Counted from the first letter of the stretch, positions 45,733-54,909 are shown. The stretch is DNA of 64,000 bases from CAVUCE01 sp963739985 (GCA_963739985.1 CAVUCE010000006.1:372001-436000), one strand, 5' to 3'. Numbers and translations: made by a program. The notes: generated from the sequence alone by a model not told the origin.

Positions 45733-48700
45733 CGGCAGCACAATGGGAAATATAGCCTCATCTTATAACAGTACAACCGGAGTACTAACATTAACCTCAG
45801 CCGGAGCAACAGCAACACTTGCGCATTGGCAGTCGGCGCTGAGAGCAGTCAAATATAAAAATACAAGCAGCAACCCATCAACGGCAGCAAGGACAGTAAG
45901 TTTTGTAATAAATGACGGCTCGGCAAACAGCACTGCGGTAACAAGAAACATTGCTGTTACTGCTGTAAATAACCCGCCGGTTATTGCATCCATTGAAGGA
46001 ACAGCCCTAAGCTACAAGGAGGGTGATGCGGCAACGGCAATAAGCAGCTCAATAACAGTATCTGATGTGGATAATACAACACAAGCAAGCGCGACTGTAA
46101 GTATAACAAACAACTTTGTCAACGGCGAAGATGTATTAAGCTTTACAAATAACGGCAGCACAATGGGAAATATAGCCTCATCTTATAACAGTACAACCGG
46201 AGTACTAACATTAACCTCAGCTGGAGCAACAGCAACACTTGCACAATGGCAGTCGGCGCTGAGAGCAGTCAAATATAAAAATACAAGCAGCAACCCGTCA
46301 ACGGCAGCAAGGACAGTAAGTTTTATAATAAATGACGGCTCGGCAAACAGCACTGCGGTAACAAGAAACATTGCTGTAACTGCTGTAAATAACCCGCCGG
46401 TTATTGCATCCATTGAAGGAACAGCCCTAAGCTACAAGGAGGGTGATGCGGCAACGGCAATAAGCGGCACAATAACAGTAGCTGATGTGGATAATACAAC
46501 ACAAGCAAGCGCGATGGTTTCAATCACCAGCGGTTTGTCGGCCAGCGAAGATGTATTAAGCTTTACAAATGACGGCAGCACAATGGGAAATATAGTCTCA
46601 TCTTATAACAGCACAACCGGAGTACTAACATTAACCTCAGCTGGAGCAACAGCATCACTTGCACAATGGCAGTCGGCGCTGAGAGCAGTAAAATATAAAA
46701 ATACAAGCAGCAACCCGTCAACGGCAGCAAGGACAGTAAGTTTTACGATAAATGACGGAACTGTTAATAGTAATACGCTTAGTAGGAAAATAAATGTAAC
46801 AGCTGTCAATAATTCCCCGGTGCTTGCGAATCTTGAAACAAAGGGAGTAAGTTATAAGGAAGGTGATCCGGCAACTCAAATCACGAATACAATTACTGTA
46901 ACCGATATTGATAATGCAAATATGGACAGCGCGGTTGTTAGTATTACCGCTAATTATAAAAACGGAGAGGATGTTTTAAGTTATACTAAGATCGGTAATA
47001 TAGCCGGAGTTTTTGATGCTTCCAGCGGGAAGATGGTATTAAGCGGAAATGATAGTAAAGCAAATTATCAATCGGCATTAAGATCAGTAAATTATTTGAA
47101 TACCAGCAGCAATCCTTCAACGTCGGCAAGAACAGTAAGTTTTTATGTAAATGACGGAACTGTTAATAGTAATACGCTTAGCAGGAATATAAATGTAATT
47201 GCAGTTAACAATTCTCCTGTACTTTCTAAAATTGAAACCACTAAATTAAATTATACTGAAGGAAGCGGTTCACAAAAAATAACAGACTCATTAAAAATTA
47301 CCGACGTTGATAATACAACCTTTGCGAGCGCGGCAGTTAGTATAACGGGTAATTATTCAAGCGGTGAAGATGTATTGAGCTTTTCAAATACCAGTTCCGC
47401 TGTTTACGGAAATATAAGTTCATCATATAATACTTCAAACGGTGTTCTGACTCTTACCTCGTCAGGTGTTACCGCAACACTTGCACAGTGGCAGTCGGCG
47501 TTGAGAAGCGTGCAGTACAAAAACACTAGCAGTAATCCTTCGGTTTCTATAAGGACTGTCAACTTTGTAATAAATGACGGAAGCGCTAATAGTAATACGA
47601 AGAGTAGAAACATAAATGTGATAGCTGTAAATAATCCGCCCGTACTTGCTAATATAGAAACAAAACCACTAAAATTTACCGAAGGTGATGCTGCGCTGCA
47701 GTTAACAAGTACCTTAAATGTAAGTGATGTTGATAATACAAATTTTGATAGCGCTGCAGTAATTATCAATTCGAATTATACTCAAGGTGAAGATATTTTG
47801 GCTTATGCAAAAGTAGGTAATATTAAAGGTACATTTAATTCTTCGAAAGGCGAAATACTGCTGTCAGGTCTTGATACTAAAGCTAATTATCAATTGGCCC
47901 TAAGTTCGGTGAAATATCTTAACACTAGTCAGAACCCCTCAATTTCTCCGAGAACAGTAAGCTTTTATGTAAACGATGGTGCATCAAACAGCGATACGGT
48001 TAAAAGAAACATTAACATTATAGCAGTGAACGATGCGCCGGTGCTTTCTCAAATAGAGAAAGCAGGTTTGCAGTATACGGAAGGCGGTCCAGCTGTAAAT
48101 GTATCCGGTACAATCAGTGTAAGCGATGTTGACAACACGAACATGAAAAGCGCGGTTGTTGGTATAACTTCAAATTATAATAAAGGCGAGGATATACTAA
48201 CGTATAATCCAGTAGGAAATATAACCGGAGCGTTTAATTCAGGGAACGGTACAATGCTGCTGACCGGTAATGATACAAAAGCGAATTATGAGAGTGCGTT
48301 GAGATCGGTTAAATACAAGGACAATAGCAGCAATCCTTCAACAACAGCTAGGACGTTGGTTTTTTATGTAAATGACGGAGCCGTTAATAGCGATACATTG
48401 ACCCGGAATATTGTTATCAACGCGGTTAATAACGCCCCTGTCATTGCTGATATAGAAAGTAAGCCGCTTCACATAAAACAGGGTAAAAACGCGTATCAAA
48501 TCACATCATCTTTAACATTAAGCGATGTAGATAATGCTAATCTTGATAGTGCTGTTGTAAAAATAACATCTAATTATGAAGAAGGTAAAGATTCTCTGGT
48601 TTATAAGAAGATTGGAAACATTACCGGCACATTTGATCTAAAGAATGCTTCATTGATATTGACCGGAAAAGATACAAAAGCAAACTATCAATCAGCAATA

Positions 48701-48818
48701 AGATCTATAAAATATGAAAATGAAAAAAGCACTCCCGTTTCATCAAACAGGACAATTAGTATAACAGTAAGCGATGGTAAACTGAGCAGTAATGTGCTAA
48801 CAAGGGATATTATTATCG
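45541..48818 (+). repeat. Eight tandem ~400-420-bp coding repeats (133-141 residues each)
   Basis: Unit starts at the 'AVNN-PV' codons lie at 45541, 45962, 46382, 46802, 47201, 47624, 48023 and 48422: steps 421 (including the one-base insertion), 420, 420, 399, 423, 399 and 399. Each unit has 'IE-K-L-Y-EGD-A-IT-TI-VSDVDN', 'GEDVLSF', 'ALRAVKYKNTSSNPSTAARTVSF-INDG'. Units 1-3 are almost identical at DNA level, pointing to recent duplication or gene conversion; units 4-8 are diverged. Confidence 0.88.
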
Positions 48819-49102
48819 TGCCGTCGGTTTATTTTTTATATCATAATTATCCTAATCCGTTTAATCCCACAACCACTATAACATATAGTCTTCCGGAAAT
48901 ATCAAAAGTACATCTTATACTTTATGATATTTTGGGTAGAAAAGTTTTGGATATGGTTAACCAGGAAGAGGCTGCCGGCTACCACAAGTATAAATTAAAT
49001 TCCGGTAGACTTGCCAGCGGTGTGTACATTTATGTCTTATCAACAAAAAGCAGCAGCGGTAAAGAGTTCCTTTCCGCAAAGAAAATGGTACTGTTAAAAT
49101 AA
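45743..49102 (+). CDS. Giant T9SS repeat protein, 3' part (cadherin-like tandem repeats and sorting domain)
   Basis: An open frame of 1119 residues with no breaks: seven and a half tandem ~133-140-residue beta-sandwich units (VCBS/cadherin-like) followed by a T9SS type A domain ('HNYPNPFNPTTTITYS', about residue 1035 on, ending 'AKKMVLLK'). It has no signal peptide of its own; ATG 45743 lies inside repeat unit 1, so this is the continuation of the gene that starts at 43086. The whole would be a cell-surface adhesin-like protein. An OmpA-family gene follows after 50 bases. Composition is richer in G+C in the first part and closer to the host toward the end. Confidence 0.75.
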   Translation: MGNIASSYNSTTGVLTLTSAGATATLAHWQSALRAVKYKNTSSNPSTAARTVSFVINDGSANSTAVTRNIAVTAVNNPPVIASIEGTALSYKEGDAATAISSSITVSDVDNTTQASATVSITNNFVNGEDVLSFTNNGSTMGNIASSYNSTTGVLTLTSAGATATLAQWQSALRAVKYKNTSSNPSTAARTVSFIINDGSANSTAVTRNIAVTAVNNPPVIASIEGTALSYKEGDAATAISGTITVADVDNTTQASAMVSITSGLSASEDVLSFTNDGSTMGNIVSSYNSTTGVLTLTSAGATASLAQWQSALRAVKYKNTSSNPSTAARTVSFTINDGTVNSNTLSRKINVTAVNNSPVLANLETKGVSYKEGDPATQITNTITVTDIDNANMDSAVVSITANYKNGEDVLSYTKIGNIAGVFDASSGKMVLSGNDSKANYQSALRSVNYLNTSSNPSTSARTVSFYVNDGTVNSNTLSRNINVIAVNNSPVLSKIETTKLNYTEGSGSQKITDSLKITDVDNTTFASAAVSITGNYSSGEDVLSFSNTSSAVYGNISSSYNTSNGVLTLTSSGVTATLAQWQSALRSVQYKNTSSNPSVSIRTVNFVINDGSANSNTKSRNINVIAVNNPPVLANIETKPLKFTEGDAALQLTSTLNVSDVDNTNFDSAAVIINSNYTQGEDILAYAKVGNIKGTFNSSKGEILLSGLDTKANYQLALSSVKYLNTSQNPSISPRTVSFYVNDGASNSDTVKRNINIIAVNDAPVLSQIEKAGLQYTEGGPAVNVSGTISVSDVDNTNMKSAVVGITSNYNKGEDILTYNPVGNITGAFNSGNGTMLLTGNDTKANYESALRSVKYKDNSSNPSTTARTLVFYVNDGAVNSDTLTRNIVINAVNNAPVIADIESKPLHIKQGKNAYQITSSLTLSDVDNANLDSAVVKITSNYEEGKDSLVYKKIGNITGTFDLKNASLILTGKDTKANYQSAIRSIKYENEKSTPVSSNRTISITVSDGKLSSNVLTRDIIIVPSVYFLYHNYPNPFNPTTTITYSLPEISKVHLILYDILGRKVLDMVNQEEAAGYHKYKLNSGRLASGVYIYVLSTKSSSGKEFLSAKKMVLLK

Positions 49103-49152
49103 AACCGGCGATGATTCATTTGCAAATAAATTTAGATTAAAAAGGAATATAA

Positions 49153-50277
49153 ATGAATAAAATAGTATCGATTTTAATATTAGGAATATTGTTAATCTTT
49201 TCGATTGAAAGTTTTGCACAGTCGGATCAGTCAAGCTGGTCGGTGGGGTTTTTCGGATTAACGTATCCCAGGTTTCAAAAATCAGTTGTTAAACCGGAGA
49301 ATTCAAATTTCGGGTATAATGTTTTTCTACAAAGAAATTTTACGGGCAACATCGCTTTAAGACTTAAAGGAAGCTATCTCTCCATGAAAGGTCGTATTCC
49401 GGGGAATATGTTTAGCTACACCGATGACAATCCCGTAAAAAATAACACTGAAATTATGAGATCAAATATAGCTGTGCTTGATCTTAATTTTCTATACAAA
49501 TTCTTTCCCTTAGCATTTGCTTCGCCTTACCTTGGTGCGGGTGTGGGAGGAACATTGATTTCTCCTTCTTACCCGGCAGATATTACCGACGCTCCTTCCA
49601 AAACTAAAACTGCGGCTGAGCTTAATCTGTTTATCGGCAGCGAGTGGAGTCTTAAAGCTTCCTGGAAATTAGTTACTGAAATAGGATATCACGCTTCCGG
49701 CGGATACCTTGACGGATTGAAAAATTCCGGCAACACAGGAACGTTTCCCGAAAGTTATTTAACTGCTTCGGCAAACGTGGAGTATTATTTCGGCATACCG
49801 GATAATTTTGATGCGGGAAAATCTTATTCAGGTTTAAGAGGATTAACATTTCCAACTATAAATCCTAATATCAAAGGCTTTTCAATAAAGCCGCTCGAAA
49901 TTAGTAATGATAAGACAGCGGAAGTTTATCCGTATACTAAAAACGGTTTAAGTACAATTATTATTTACTTCAAATTAAATCAATCTAAAGTTCAGCCTGA
50001 ATTTCATCCAATTCTTAATGTCGTAGCTGCAGTACTAAAATCCAAACCGGGAGTTAATCTTGAGATACGCGGATATACAGACAGCATCGGTAGTAAAAAG
50101 TATAACAATTTGCTTTCAACAAGAAGAGCGGAATCGGTACTTCAGTATCTTGTTAAACAAGGTATAAATACTAACAGATTAAGTACAAAGGGATTTGGTG
50201 AAGAAAATGCAGCGGCATCAAATAAAACAGCTGAGGGAAATACAAAAAATAGAAGAGTTAATTTCTTAGTTAAATAA
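49153..50277 (+). CDS. OmpA family outer-membrane protein
   Basis: A 374-residue protein: signal peptide 1-22 ('IESFAQ'), N-terminal beta-barrel-like region (about 28-215, 'WSVGFFGLTYPRFQKS', 'YLGAGVGGTLISPSY', 'ASANVEYYFGIP') and a C-terminal OmpA peptidoglycan-binding domain (about 265-374, 'IIIYFKLNQSKVQPEF', 'LEIRGYTDSIGSKKYNNLLSTRRAESV', 'RLSTKGFGEENA', 'KNRRVNFLV'). It anchors the outer membrane to peptidoglycan. AAAGGA precedes the ATG. Being 50 bases after the giant repeat gene, it may be co-expressed with it. Confidence 0.9.
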   Translation: MNKIVSILILGILLIFSIESFAQSDQSSWSVGFFGLTYPRFQKSVVKPENSNFGYNVFLQRNFTGNIALRLKGSYLSMKGRIPGNMFSYTDDNPVKNNTEIMRSNIAVLDLNFLYKFFPLAFASPYLGAGVGGTLISPSYPADITDAPSKTKTAAELNLFIGSEWSLKASWKLVTEIGYHASGGYLDGLKNSGNTGTFPESYLTASANVEYYFGIPDNFDAGKSYSGLRGLTFPTINPNIKGFSIKPLEISNDKTAEVYPYTKNGLSTIIIYFKLNQSKVQPEFHPILNVVAAVLKSKPGVNLEIRGYTDSIGSKKYNNLLSTRRAESVLQYLVKQGINTNRLSTKGFGEENAAASNKTAEGNTKNRRVNFLVK

Positions 50278-50532
50278 AAAGCTCTTTGGGCTAAACCCCA
50301 TTTTTTCCTTTTATCTAGCGTTTTCTTTTACCTTTAACATTTCTTTAAAAGTGATGAATTTTACATGTTTTTATATTCACTGCGTTTTAATTAAATTTAT
50401 TGTATAAATTAAGCTAAATTTAAGGATTATAGAAAATATTAAGTTTACCTTCAAATTTTGCAAGAATTAAAACCTGTTCTATTTGTTGGTTTACAAAAAG
50501 ATGAAATTGATTAATAATCATTAGGAGACTCG

Positions 50533-51099
50533 ATGGCTATTTTACCTATAACATTATACGGCGACAAAATATTAAGAAAGAAAGTTAACCGTGTTGATGA
50601 AGTAGATATGAAAACTATAGAAATTATTAGAGACATGTTCGAAACCATGAAGAATGCAAACGGAGTTGGTTTAGCTGCTAATCAGGTTGGCGCTGATAAA
50701 TCTATTTTCATTCTGGATTTATCCGGAATAGAGGGTTATGAATCTCAGAAGCCAATGGTATTGATAAATCCTGAGATATTGGAAAAATCAGAAGAGACTG
50801 TTTTTATTGAAGAAGGATGCTTGAGTATTCCGGATATACGTGCTGAAGTTGAAAGACCGGAATCAATAAAGATTAAGTTTTACGATACAAATATGAATGA
50901 GCAGATTATTGAAGCTGACGAATTTTTAGCTAGAGTTATGCAGCACGAATATGATCATTTACAGGGAATACTTTTTACCGATTTAGTCCCGGAGCCTGTT
51001 CAAAAGAAATTAAAACGAGATATATTTAAAATAAAAAATCGTAAAATTGAATTTGAGTATCCGGTTTCAGAAAGATTCGATTATCAATTGCAACAATAA
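50533..51099 (+). CDS. def: Peptide deformylase
   Basis: Removes the formyl group from the initiator methionine of nascent proteins. It has 188 residues with all three metal-site motifs: GVGLAANQ (44-51), EGCLS with Cys96 (94-98) and HEYDH with His138, Glu139 and His142. AGGAG lies before the ATG. The gene for the matching formyltransferase (fmt) follows 12 bases later, the classical pair. Confidence 0.97.
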   Translation: MAILPITLYGDKILRKKVNRVDEVDMKTIEIIRDMFETMKNANGVGLAANQVGADKSIFILDLSGIEGYESQKPMVLINPEILEKSEETVFIEEGCLSIPDIRAEVERPESIKIKFYDTNMNEQIIEADEFLARVMQHEYDHLQGILFTDLVPEPVQKKLKRDIFKIKNRKIEFEYPVSERFDYQLQQ

Positions 51100-51111
51100 T
51101 AGTCTGGTAAT

Positions 51112-52014
51112 ATGAAGATAGTATTTATGGGTACGCCGGATTTTGCGATCCCGTCATTAAAAAAGATAATTGAAAGCAAACACGAATTAGTTGCAATTGT
51201 AACTACTCCGGATAAAGAACGAGGCAGAGGAAGAAAAGTAACATACACCGCAGTAAAACAATTTGCTCTTGAAAATAATATTCCGGTACTTCAACCTGTA
51301 AAATTAAAAGATGAAGATTTTATAGAGCAGCTAAAATCATTTTATCCTGATTTATTTGTTGTTGTTGCTTTCAGAATTTTACCTAGAGAAGTTTTTTCTA
51401 TCCCTCCCAGGGGTTCTTTTAATCTTCACGGATCTTTGCTGCCAAGTTATAGAGGCGCGGCTCCAATTCAGTGGGCGTTAATTGAAGGACAAAAAGAAAC
51501 CGGCGTTACAACTTTTGCTCTAGATGATAAAGTGGATACCGGGAATATTTACATACAAGAAAAAATTGAAATATTTGAAGATGATGATTTTGGTGCTTTG
51601 CATGATAGAATGAGTTTAATGGGTGCAGAAGTGGTTCTTAAGACAATAGATTTAATCGAATCCGGAAATTATAAATTACAGCCTCAAAATGATAAGCTTG
51701 CTTCACCTGCACCAAAGATTACCAAAGAAACTGCAAAAATTGATTGGAATAAATCTGCAATCGAAATTCAAAATCTAGTTCGTGGTTTATCACCATATCC
51801 GGGAGCTTATTTTTACCATAATGATAAGCAAATAAAAGTATACAAAACCAGGGTACATGATTTAAGTGAGTTATTGCCCGGAGAAATTCGACAAACTAAA
51901 AAAGAATTGTTTATCGGATCGGGAAATGGTACAATTCAAATATTAGAGCTTCAGCTTGAAGGTAAAAAAAGATTGAGTGCAGAAGAGTTTTTGCGCGGTT
52001 ATACTTTTGAATAG
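51112..52014 (+). CDS. fmt: Methionyl-tRNA formyltransferase
   Basis: Formylates Met-tRNA(fMet) with 10-formyl-THF for translation initiation. It has 300 residues: an N-terminal formyltransferase domain ('VFMGTPDFAIPSL', 'FNLHGSLLPSYRGAAPIQWA' with the catalytic Asn/His, 'GVTTFALDDKVDTGNIY') and a C-terminal tRNA-binding domain ('VRGLSPYPGAYFYHN', 'GKKRLSAEEFLRGY'). It is paired with def. No hairpin terminator was found just after it. Confidence 0.97.
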   Translation: MKIVFMGTPDFAIPSLKKIIESKHELVAIVTTPDKERGRGRKVTYTAVKQFALENNIPVLQPVKLKDEDFIEQLKSFYPDLFVVVAFRILPREVFSIPPRGSFNLHGSLLPSYRGAAPIQWALIEGQKETGVTTFALDDKVDTGNIYIQEKIEIFEDDDFGALHDRMSLMGAEVVLKTIDLIESGNYKLQPQNDKLASPAPKITKETAKIDWNKSAIEIQNLVRGLSPYPGAYFYHNDKQIKVYKTRVHDLSELLPGEIRQTKKELFIGSGNGTIQILELQLEGKKRLSAEEFLRGYTFE

Positions 52015-52159
52015 TAAATATCTAATTATTGTAACCCTTTAATTTATTCCCTTTAATGTTATTATCTCCCACGAATGATTAGGCTAAATTATTTTCTCAT
52101 AAAATCCCAACCTTATCCTCTAGCTTTAATCATTCAATTCATTTTATTATTATTGTATC

Positions 52160-52225
52160 TTAAATAAGATTAAATTATTCGCTAGGGGAGGCGTTTAGGA
52201 CTGAATCATAAAAACGGGACCCAAA
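52160..52225 (+). promoter_or_regulatory. Possible structured leader of the cystathionine operon
   Basis: The AT-rich upstream region gives way to a short G-rich stretch before the ATG (CGCTAGGGGAGGCG, about 52180-52193, then GGGACCC just before the start codon). CGC/GCG and GATT/AATC can pair. It does not match the SAM-I or SAM-II consensus as I know them. The change of composition suggests a leader element, but this is weak. Confidence 0.2.
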
Positions 52226-53593
52226 ATGATTTTTAAAAATAATATCCTCGAAGCTATCGGACAAACTCCCCTAATAAAACTGAATAAATTAAATAAGGAT
52301 TTAAAACCTCAAATATTTGCAAAACTTGAATCTGCAAATCCTGGCGGAAGCGTAAAGGATAGAATTGGTCTCGCCATGCTTGAAGAAGCGGAAAAAAGTG
52401 GAAAAATAAAACCCGGCGGAACTGTCATTGAAGCCACTAGTGGTAATACGGGAATAGGACTTGCCTTAGCTTGTGCGGTAAAAGGATATAAATCAATTTT
52501 TGTTGTTACTGATAAAGTCAGCTCTGAAAAAATAAATTATCTCAAAGCCCTTGGAGGCGATGTTATTGTTGTTTCAAATGCAGTACATCATGATCACCCA
52601 GATTATTATATAACAGTAGCTAAAAAGATCAATAAAGAAACTCCAAACTCCATATTTATGTATCAGTACTCAAACCCGGCAAATCCCGAAATTCATTATA
52701 AAACAACCGGTCCTGAAATCTGGGAACAAACCGAGGGAAAGATTACACACTTTGTTGCCGGTATCGGAACAGGCGGAACAATTAGCGGTGTTGGAAGATA
52801 TCTGAAAGAAAAAAATAAAGATATTCAAATTATCGGTGCTGATCCTTACGGATCGATCTTTAAAAAATATAAAGAGGATAAAGAACTAATAGAAGGCAAT
52901 CCATATTTAGTTGAAGGAATCGGACAAGATTGTTTACCTGCAAATGTTCATTTTCAATATATCGACAAAGTATTAAACATAAGCGATAAGGATTCATTTC
53001 AATTTGCAAGGTTATTATCAAGAGAAGAAGGTATTTTTTGCGGAGGCAGTACAGGAACAATTTTAGGAATCACTCTTGATGTTGCAAAAGAACTTGATGA
53101 AAATGCTGTAGTTGTTTTTGTGGTTTGCGATACTGGAGAAAGATACTTAACTAAATTTCATAGTGACGAATGGCTGAGAGAGAAAAGATTATTCCCGCAT
53201 GAAATCAGAACTCTTCACGATATAATAGCTTCAAAAAGTAATGGATTTAAAAAAGAACTTATTTCACTTAATACTAAAGATAAAGTAAAGGTGGCTGTGG
53301 AAGCATTAAATAATACAGGGTTTTCTCAACTACCGGTTATCCAAAATGGAGAGTCTGTCGGCAGCATAAGAGAAGCAAAATTAATGTCGAGCCTTCTTGA
53401 TAATCCAAATCTATTAGATGCAACAATCGAAGAAGTAATGGGTGAAGGATTTCCGGCTTTAGATGAAAGGACTGAGCTTGAACTTGTAAAAAAATATTTA
53501 AGTGATTCACCGGCGGTTCTTGTTACTGAATACGGTAGAATAAAAGATATTGTCACAAGATATGATATTCTTGAGCATGCAAACTTTTCTTAA
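52226..53593 (+). CDS. Cystathionine beta-synthase (PLP enzyme with two CBS domains)
   Basis: Makes cystathionine from serine and homocysteine (reverse transsulfuration) and can release H2S from cysteine. It has 455 residues: PLP fold-type II catalytic domain (1-320) with the Schiff-base Lys44 in 'GGSVKDR', 'TSGNTGIGLA' and 'GIGTGGTISG', then a C-terminal CBS pair (about 335-455, 'FSQLPVIQNGESVGSI', 'VLVTEYGRIKDIVTRYD'). The CBS pair and length distinguish it from plain cysteine synthase. It is 33 bases before a cystathionine gamma-lyase/synthase gene, supporting the role. Confidence 0.92.
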   Translation: MIFKNNILEAIGQTPLIKLNKLNKDLKPQIFAKLESANPGGSVKDRIGLAMLEEAEKSGKIKPGGTVIEATSGNTGIGLALACAVKGYKSIFVVTDKVSSEKINYLKALGGDVIVVSNAVHHDHPDYYITVAKKINKETPNSIFMYQYSNPANPEIHYKTTGPEIWEQTEGKITHFVAGIGTGGTISGVGRYLKEKNKDIQIIGADPYGSIFKKYKEDKELIEGNPYLVEGIGQDCLPANVHFQYIDKVLNISDKDSFQFARLLSREEGIFCGGSTGTILGITLDVAKELDENAVVVFVVCDTGERYLTKFHSDEWLREKRLFPHEIRTLHDIIASKSNGFKKELISLNTKDKVKVAVEALNNTGFSQLPVIQNGESVGSIREAKLMSSLLDNPNLLDATIEEVMGEGFPALDERTELELVKKYLSDSPAVLVTEYGRIKDIVTRYDILEHANFS

Positions 53594-53626
53594 TTATTCA
53601 TAAGATAAAATAAGAAGGAATTTAAT

Positions 53627-54760
53627 ATGGGATTTTCAACAGATGCAATTCATGCAGGTCAAAAGCCTGATGGAGTTACCGGCGCGGTAATTACTCCAAT
53701 TTATCAAACATCAACTTATGCGCAGGAAGAATTAGGGAAAAATAAAGGATTTGAATACGGTAGAACTCATAATCTTACACGTCAATCTATGGAACAAAAT
53801 ATTGCAGCATTGGAAAAAGGAAAATATGGAATTGCTTTTGGATCCGGTCTTGCTGCTACTCATGCATTAATGAGTTTAGTAAAATCCGGCGATCATGTTG
53901 TTGTTTCTAATAATGTTTACGGCGGGACTTACAGATTGTTTGAATTGATTATGAAAGATTACGGTATTAGTTATTCTTGGGTAAACACTAGTGAGCTTTC
54001 TAATATTGAAAAGGCAATAAAACCAAATACAAAAATGCTTTATCTGGAAACTCCTACAAATCCAATGTTAAATTTAACTGATCTTTCGGGCGCGGCGGAA
54101 ATAGCTAAGAAACATAATTTAATATCGGTTACTGATAATACGTTTATGAGTCCGTATTTTCAAAATCCTTTAACTCTTGGATGCGATATCGTTTTACATA
54201 GTTCAACAAAGTATATAAACGGACACAGCGATGTAATTGGCGGAATTATAGTAACTAGTGATGATAAAATTCATGATCGATTAAGATATATTCAAAATGC
54301 AACAGGTGGTGTTCCATCTCCTTTCGATTGCTGGTTAGTTCTGCGATCTACAAAAACTTTAGCGGTAAGAATGGAAAGACACAACCAAAATGCAATTGCT
54401 TTTGCCAAGTATTTGGAAGATTCCAAACTTGCTGTAAAAGTTTATTACCCTGGATTAGAATCGCATCCGCACCACGAATTAGCTAAGAAACAAATGAAGG
54501 GTTTTGGCGGAATGATATCAGCTGATTTTGGTGATGTTGAAAAGGCAAAAAAGATTTTAAAAAATGTAAAGATATTCACTCTAGGTGAAAGCTTAGGCGG
54601 AGTTGAAAGTTTAATAAGTCATCCGGCTAGCATGACTCATGCTGCAGTGCCAAAAGCCGAAAGAGATGCGATGGGAATTACTGAAAGTCTTGTACGTTTT
54701 TCTGTCGGAATTGAAGATTTGGAAGATCTGATTGCCGATGTTGAAAATGCATTAAAATAA
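53627..54760 (+). CDS. Cystathionine gamma-lyase/gamma-synthase
   Basis: A 377-residue PLP enzyme of the Cys/Met metabolism family, with 'GFSTDAIHAGQKPD', 'YGRTHNLTR', 'SGLAATHALMSLVKSGDHVV', the PLP lysine Lys195 in 'HSSTKYINGHSD' and 'SHPASMTHAAVPKAER'. Next to cystathionine beta-synthase the likely reaction is cleavage of cystathionine to cysteine, but family members making cystathionine look very similar, so both names are kept. AAGGA precedes the ATG. A strong terminator follows. Confidence 0.92.
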   Translation: MGFSTDAIHAGQKPDGVTGAVITPIYQTSTYAQEELGKNKGFEYGRTHNLTRQSMEQNIAALEKGKYGIAFGSGLAATHALMSLVKSGDHVVVSNNVYGGTYRLFELIMKDYGISYSWVNTSELSNIEKAIKPNTKMLYLETPTNPMLNLTDLSGAAEIAKKHNLISVTDNTFMSPYFQNPLTLGCDIVLHSSTKYINGHSDVIGGIIVTSDDKIHDRLRYIQNATGGVPSPFDCWLVLRSTKTLAVRMERHNQNAIAFAKYLEDSKLAVKVYYPGLESHPHHELAKKQMKGFGGMISADFGDVEKAKKILKNVKIFTLGESLGGVESLISHPASMTHAAVPKAERDAMGITESLVRFSVGIEDLEDLIADVENALK

Positions 54761-54784
54761 ACTTTTTCTTTTATGAATATTTAT

Positions 54785-54829
54785 AATCCTTACGAATTTA
54801 GTAAATTATTTTCGTAAGGATTTCTTTTT
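54785..54829 (+). terminator. Rho-independent terminator of the cystathionine operon
   Basis: AATCCTTACGAA (54785-54796) and TTCGTAAGGATT (54811-54822) form a perfect 12-bp stem with a 14-nt loop, followed by TTCTTTTT. It begins 25 bases past the stop codon. Confidence 0.9.
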
Positions 54830-54909
54830 ATATTCAATTCGAATAGCCTATTAAATCGATTAATTTCTCAGTAAATTTTAATAACAATAAAATTTAATTC
54901 GGAGTTAAA

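Noticed and set aside
45763..47769. Minus-strand frames of 68-121 codons spaced about 420 bases apart
   Set aside because: They are antisense shadows of the 420-bp protein repeat, recurring only because the repeat does; no start signals or known domains.
43425..48818. Non-coding tandem repeats or CRISPR
   Set aside because: Periods of 147 and 399-423 bases are multiples of three and the repeats translate into clear protein units.
50281..50306. Terminator after the OmpA gene (TGGG-CTAAAC-CCCA followed by six T)
   Set aside because: The stem is only 4 bp; position and T-run are suggestive but not enough to list as a feature.
52015..52225. SAM-I or SAM-II riboswitch
   Set aside because: The expected conserved cores were looked for and not found; only a weak G-rich leader remains.
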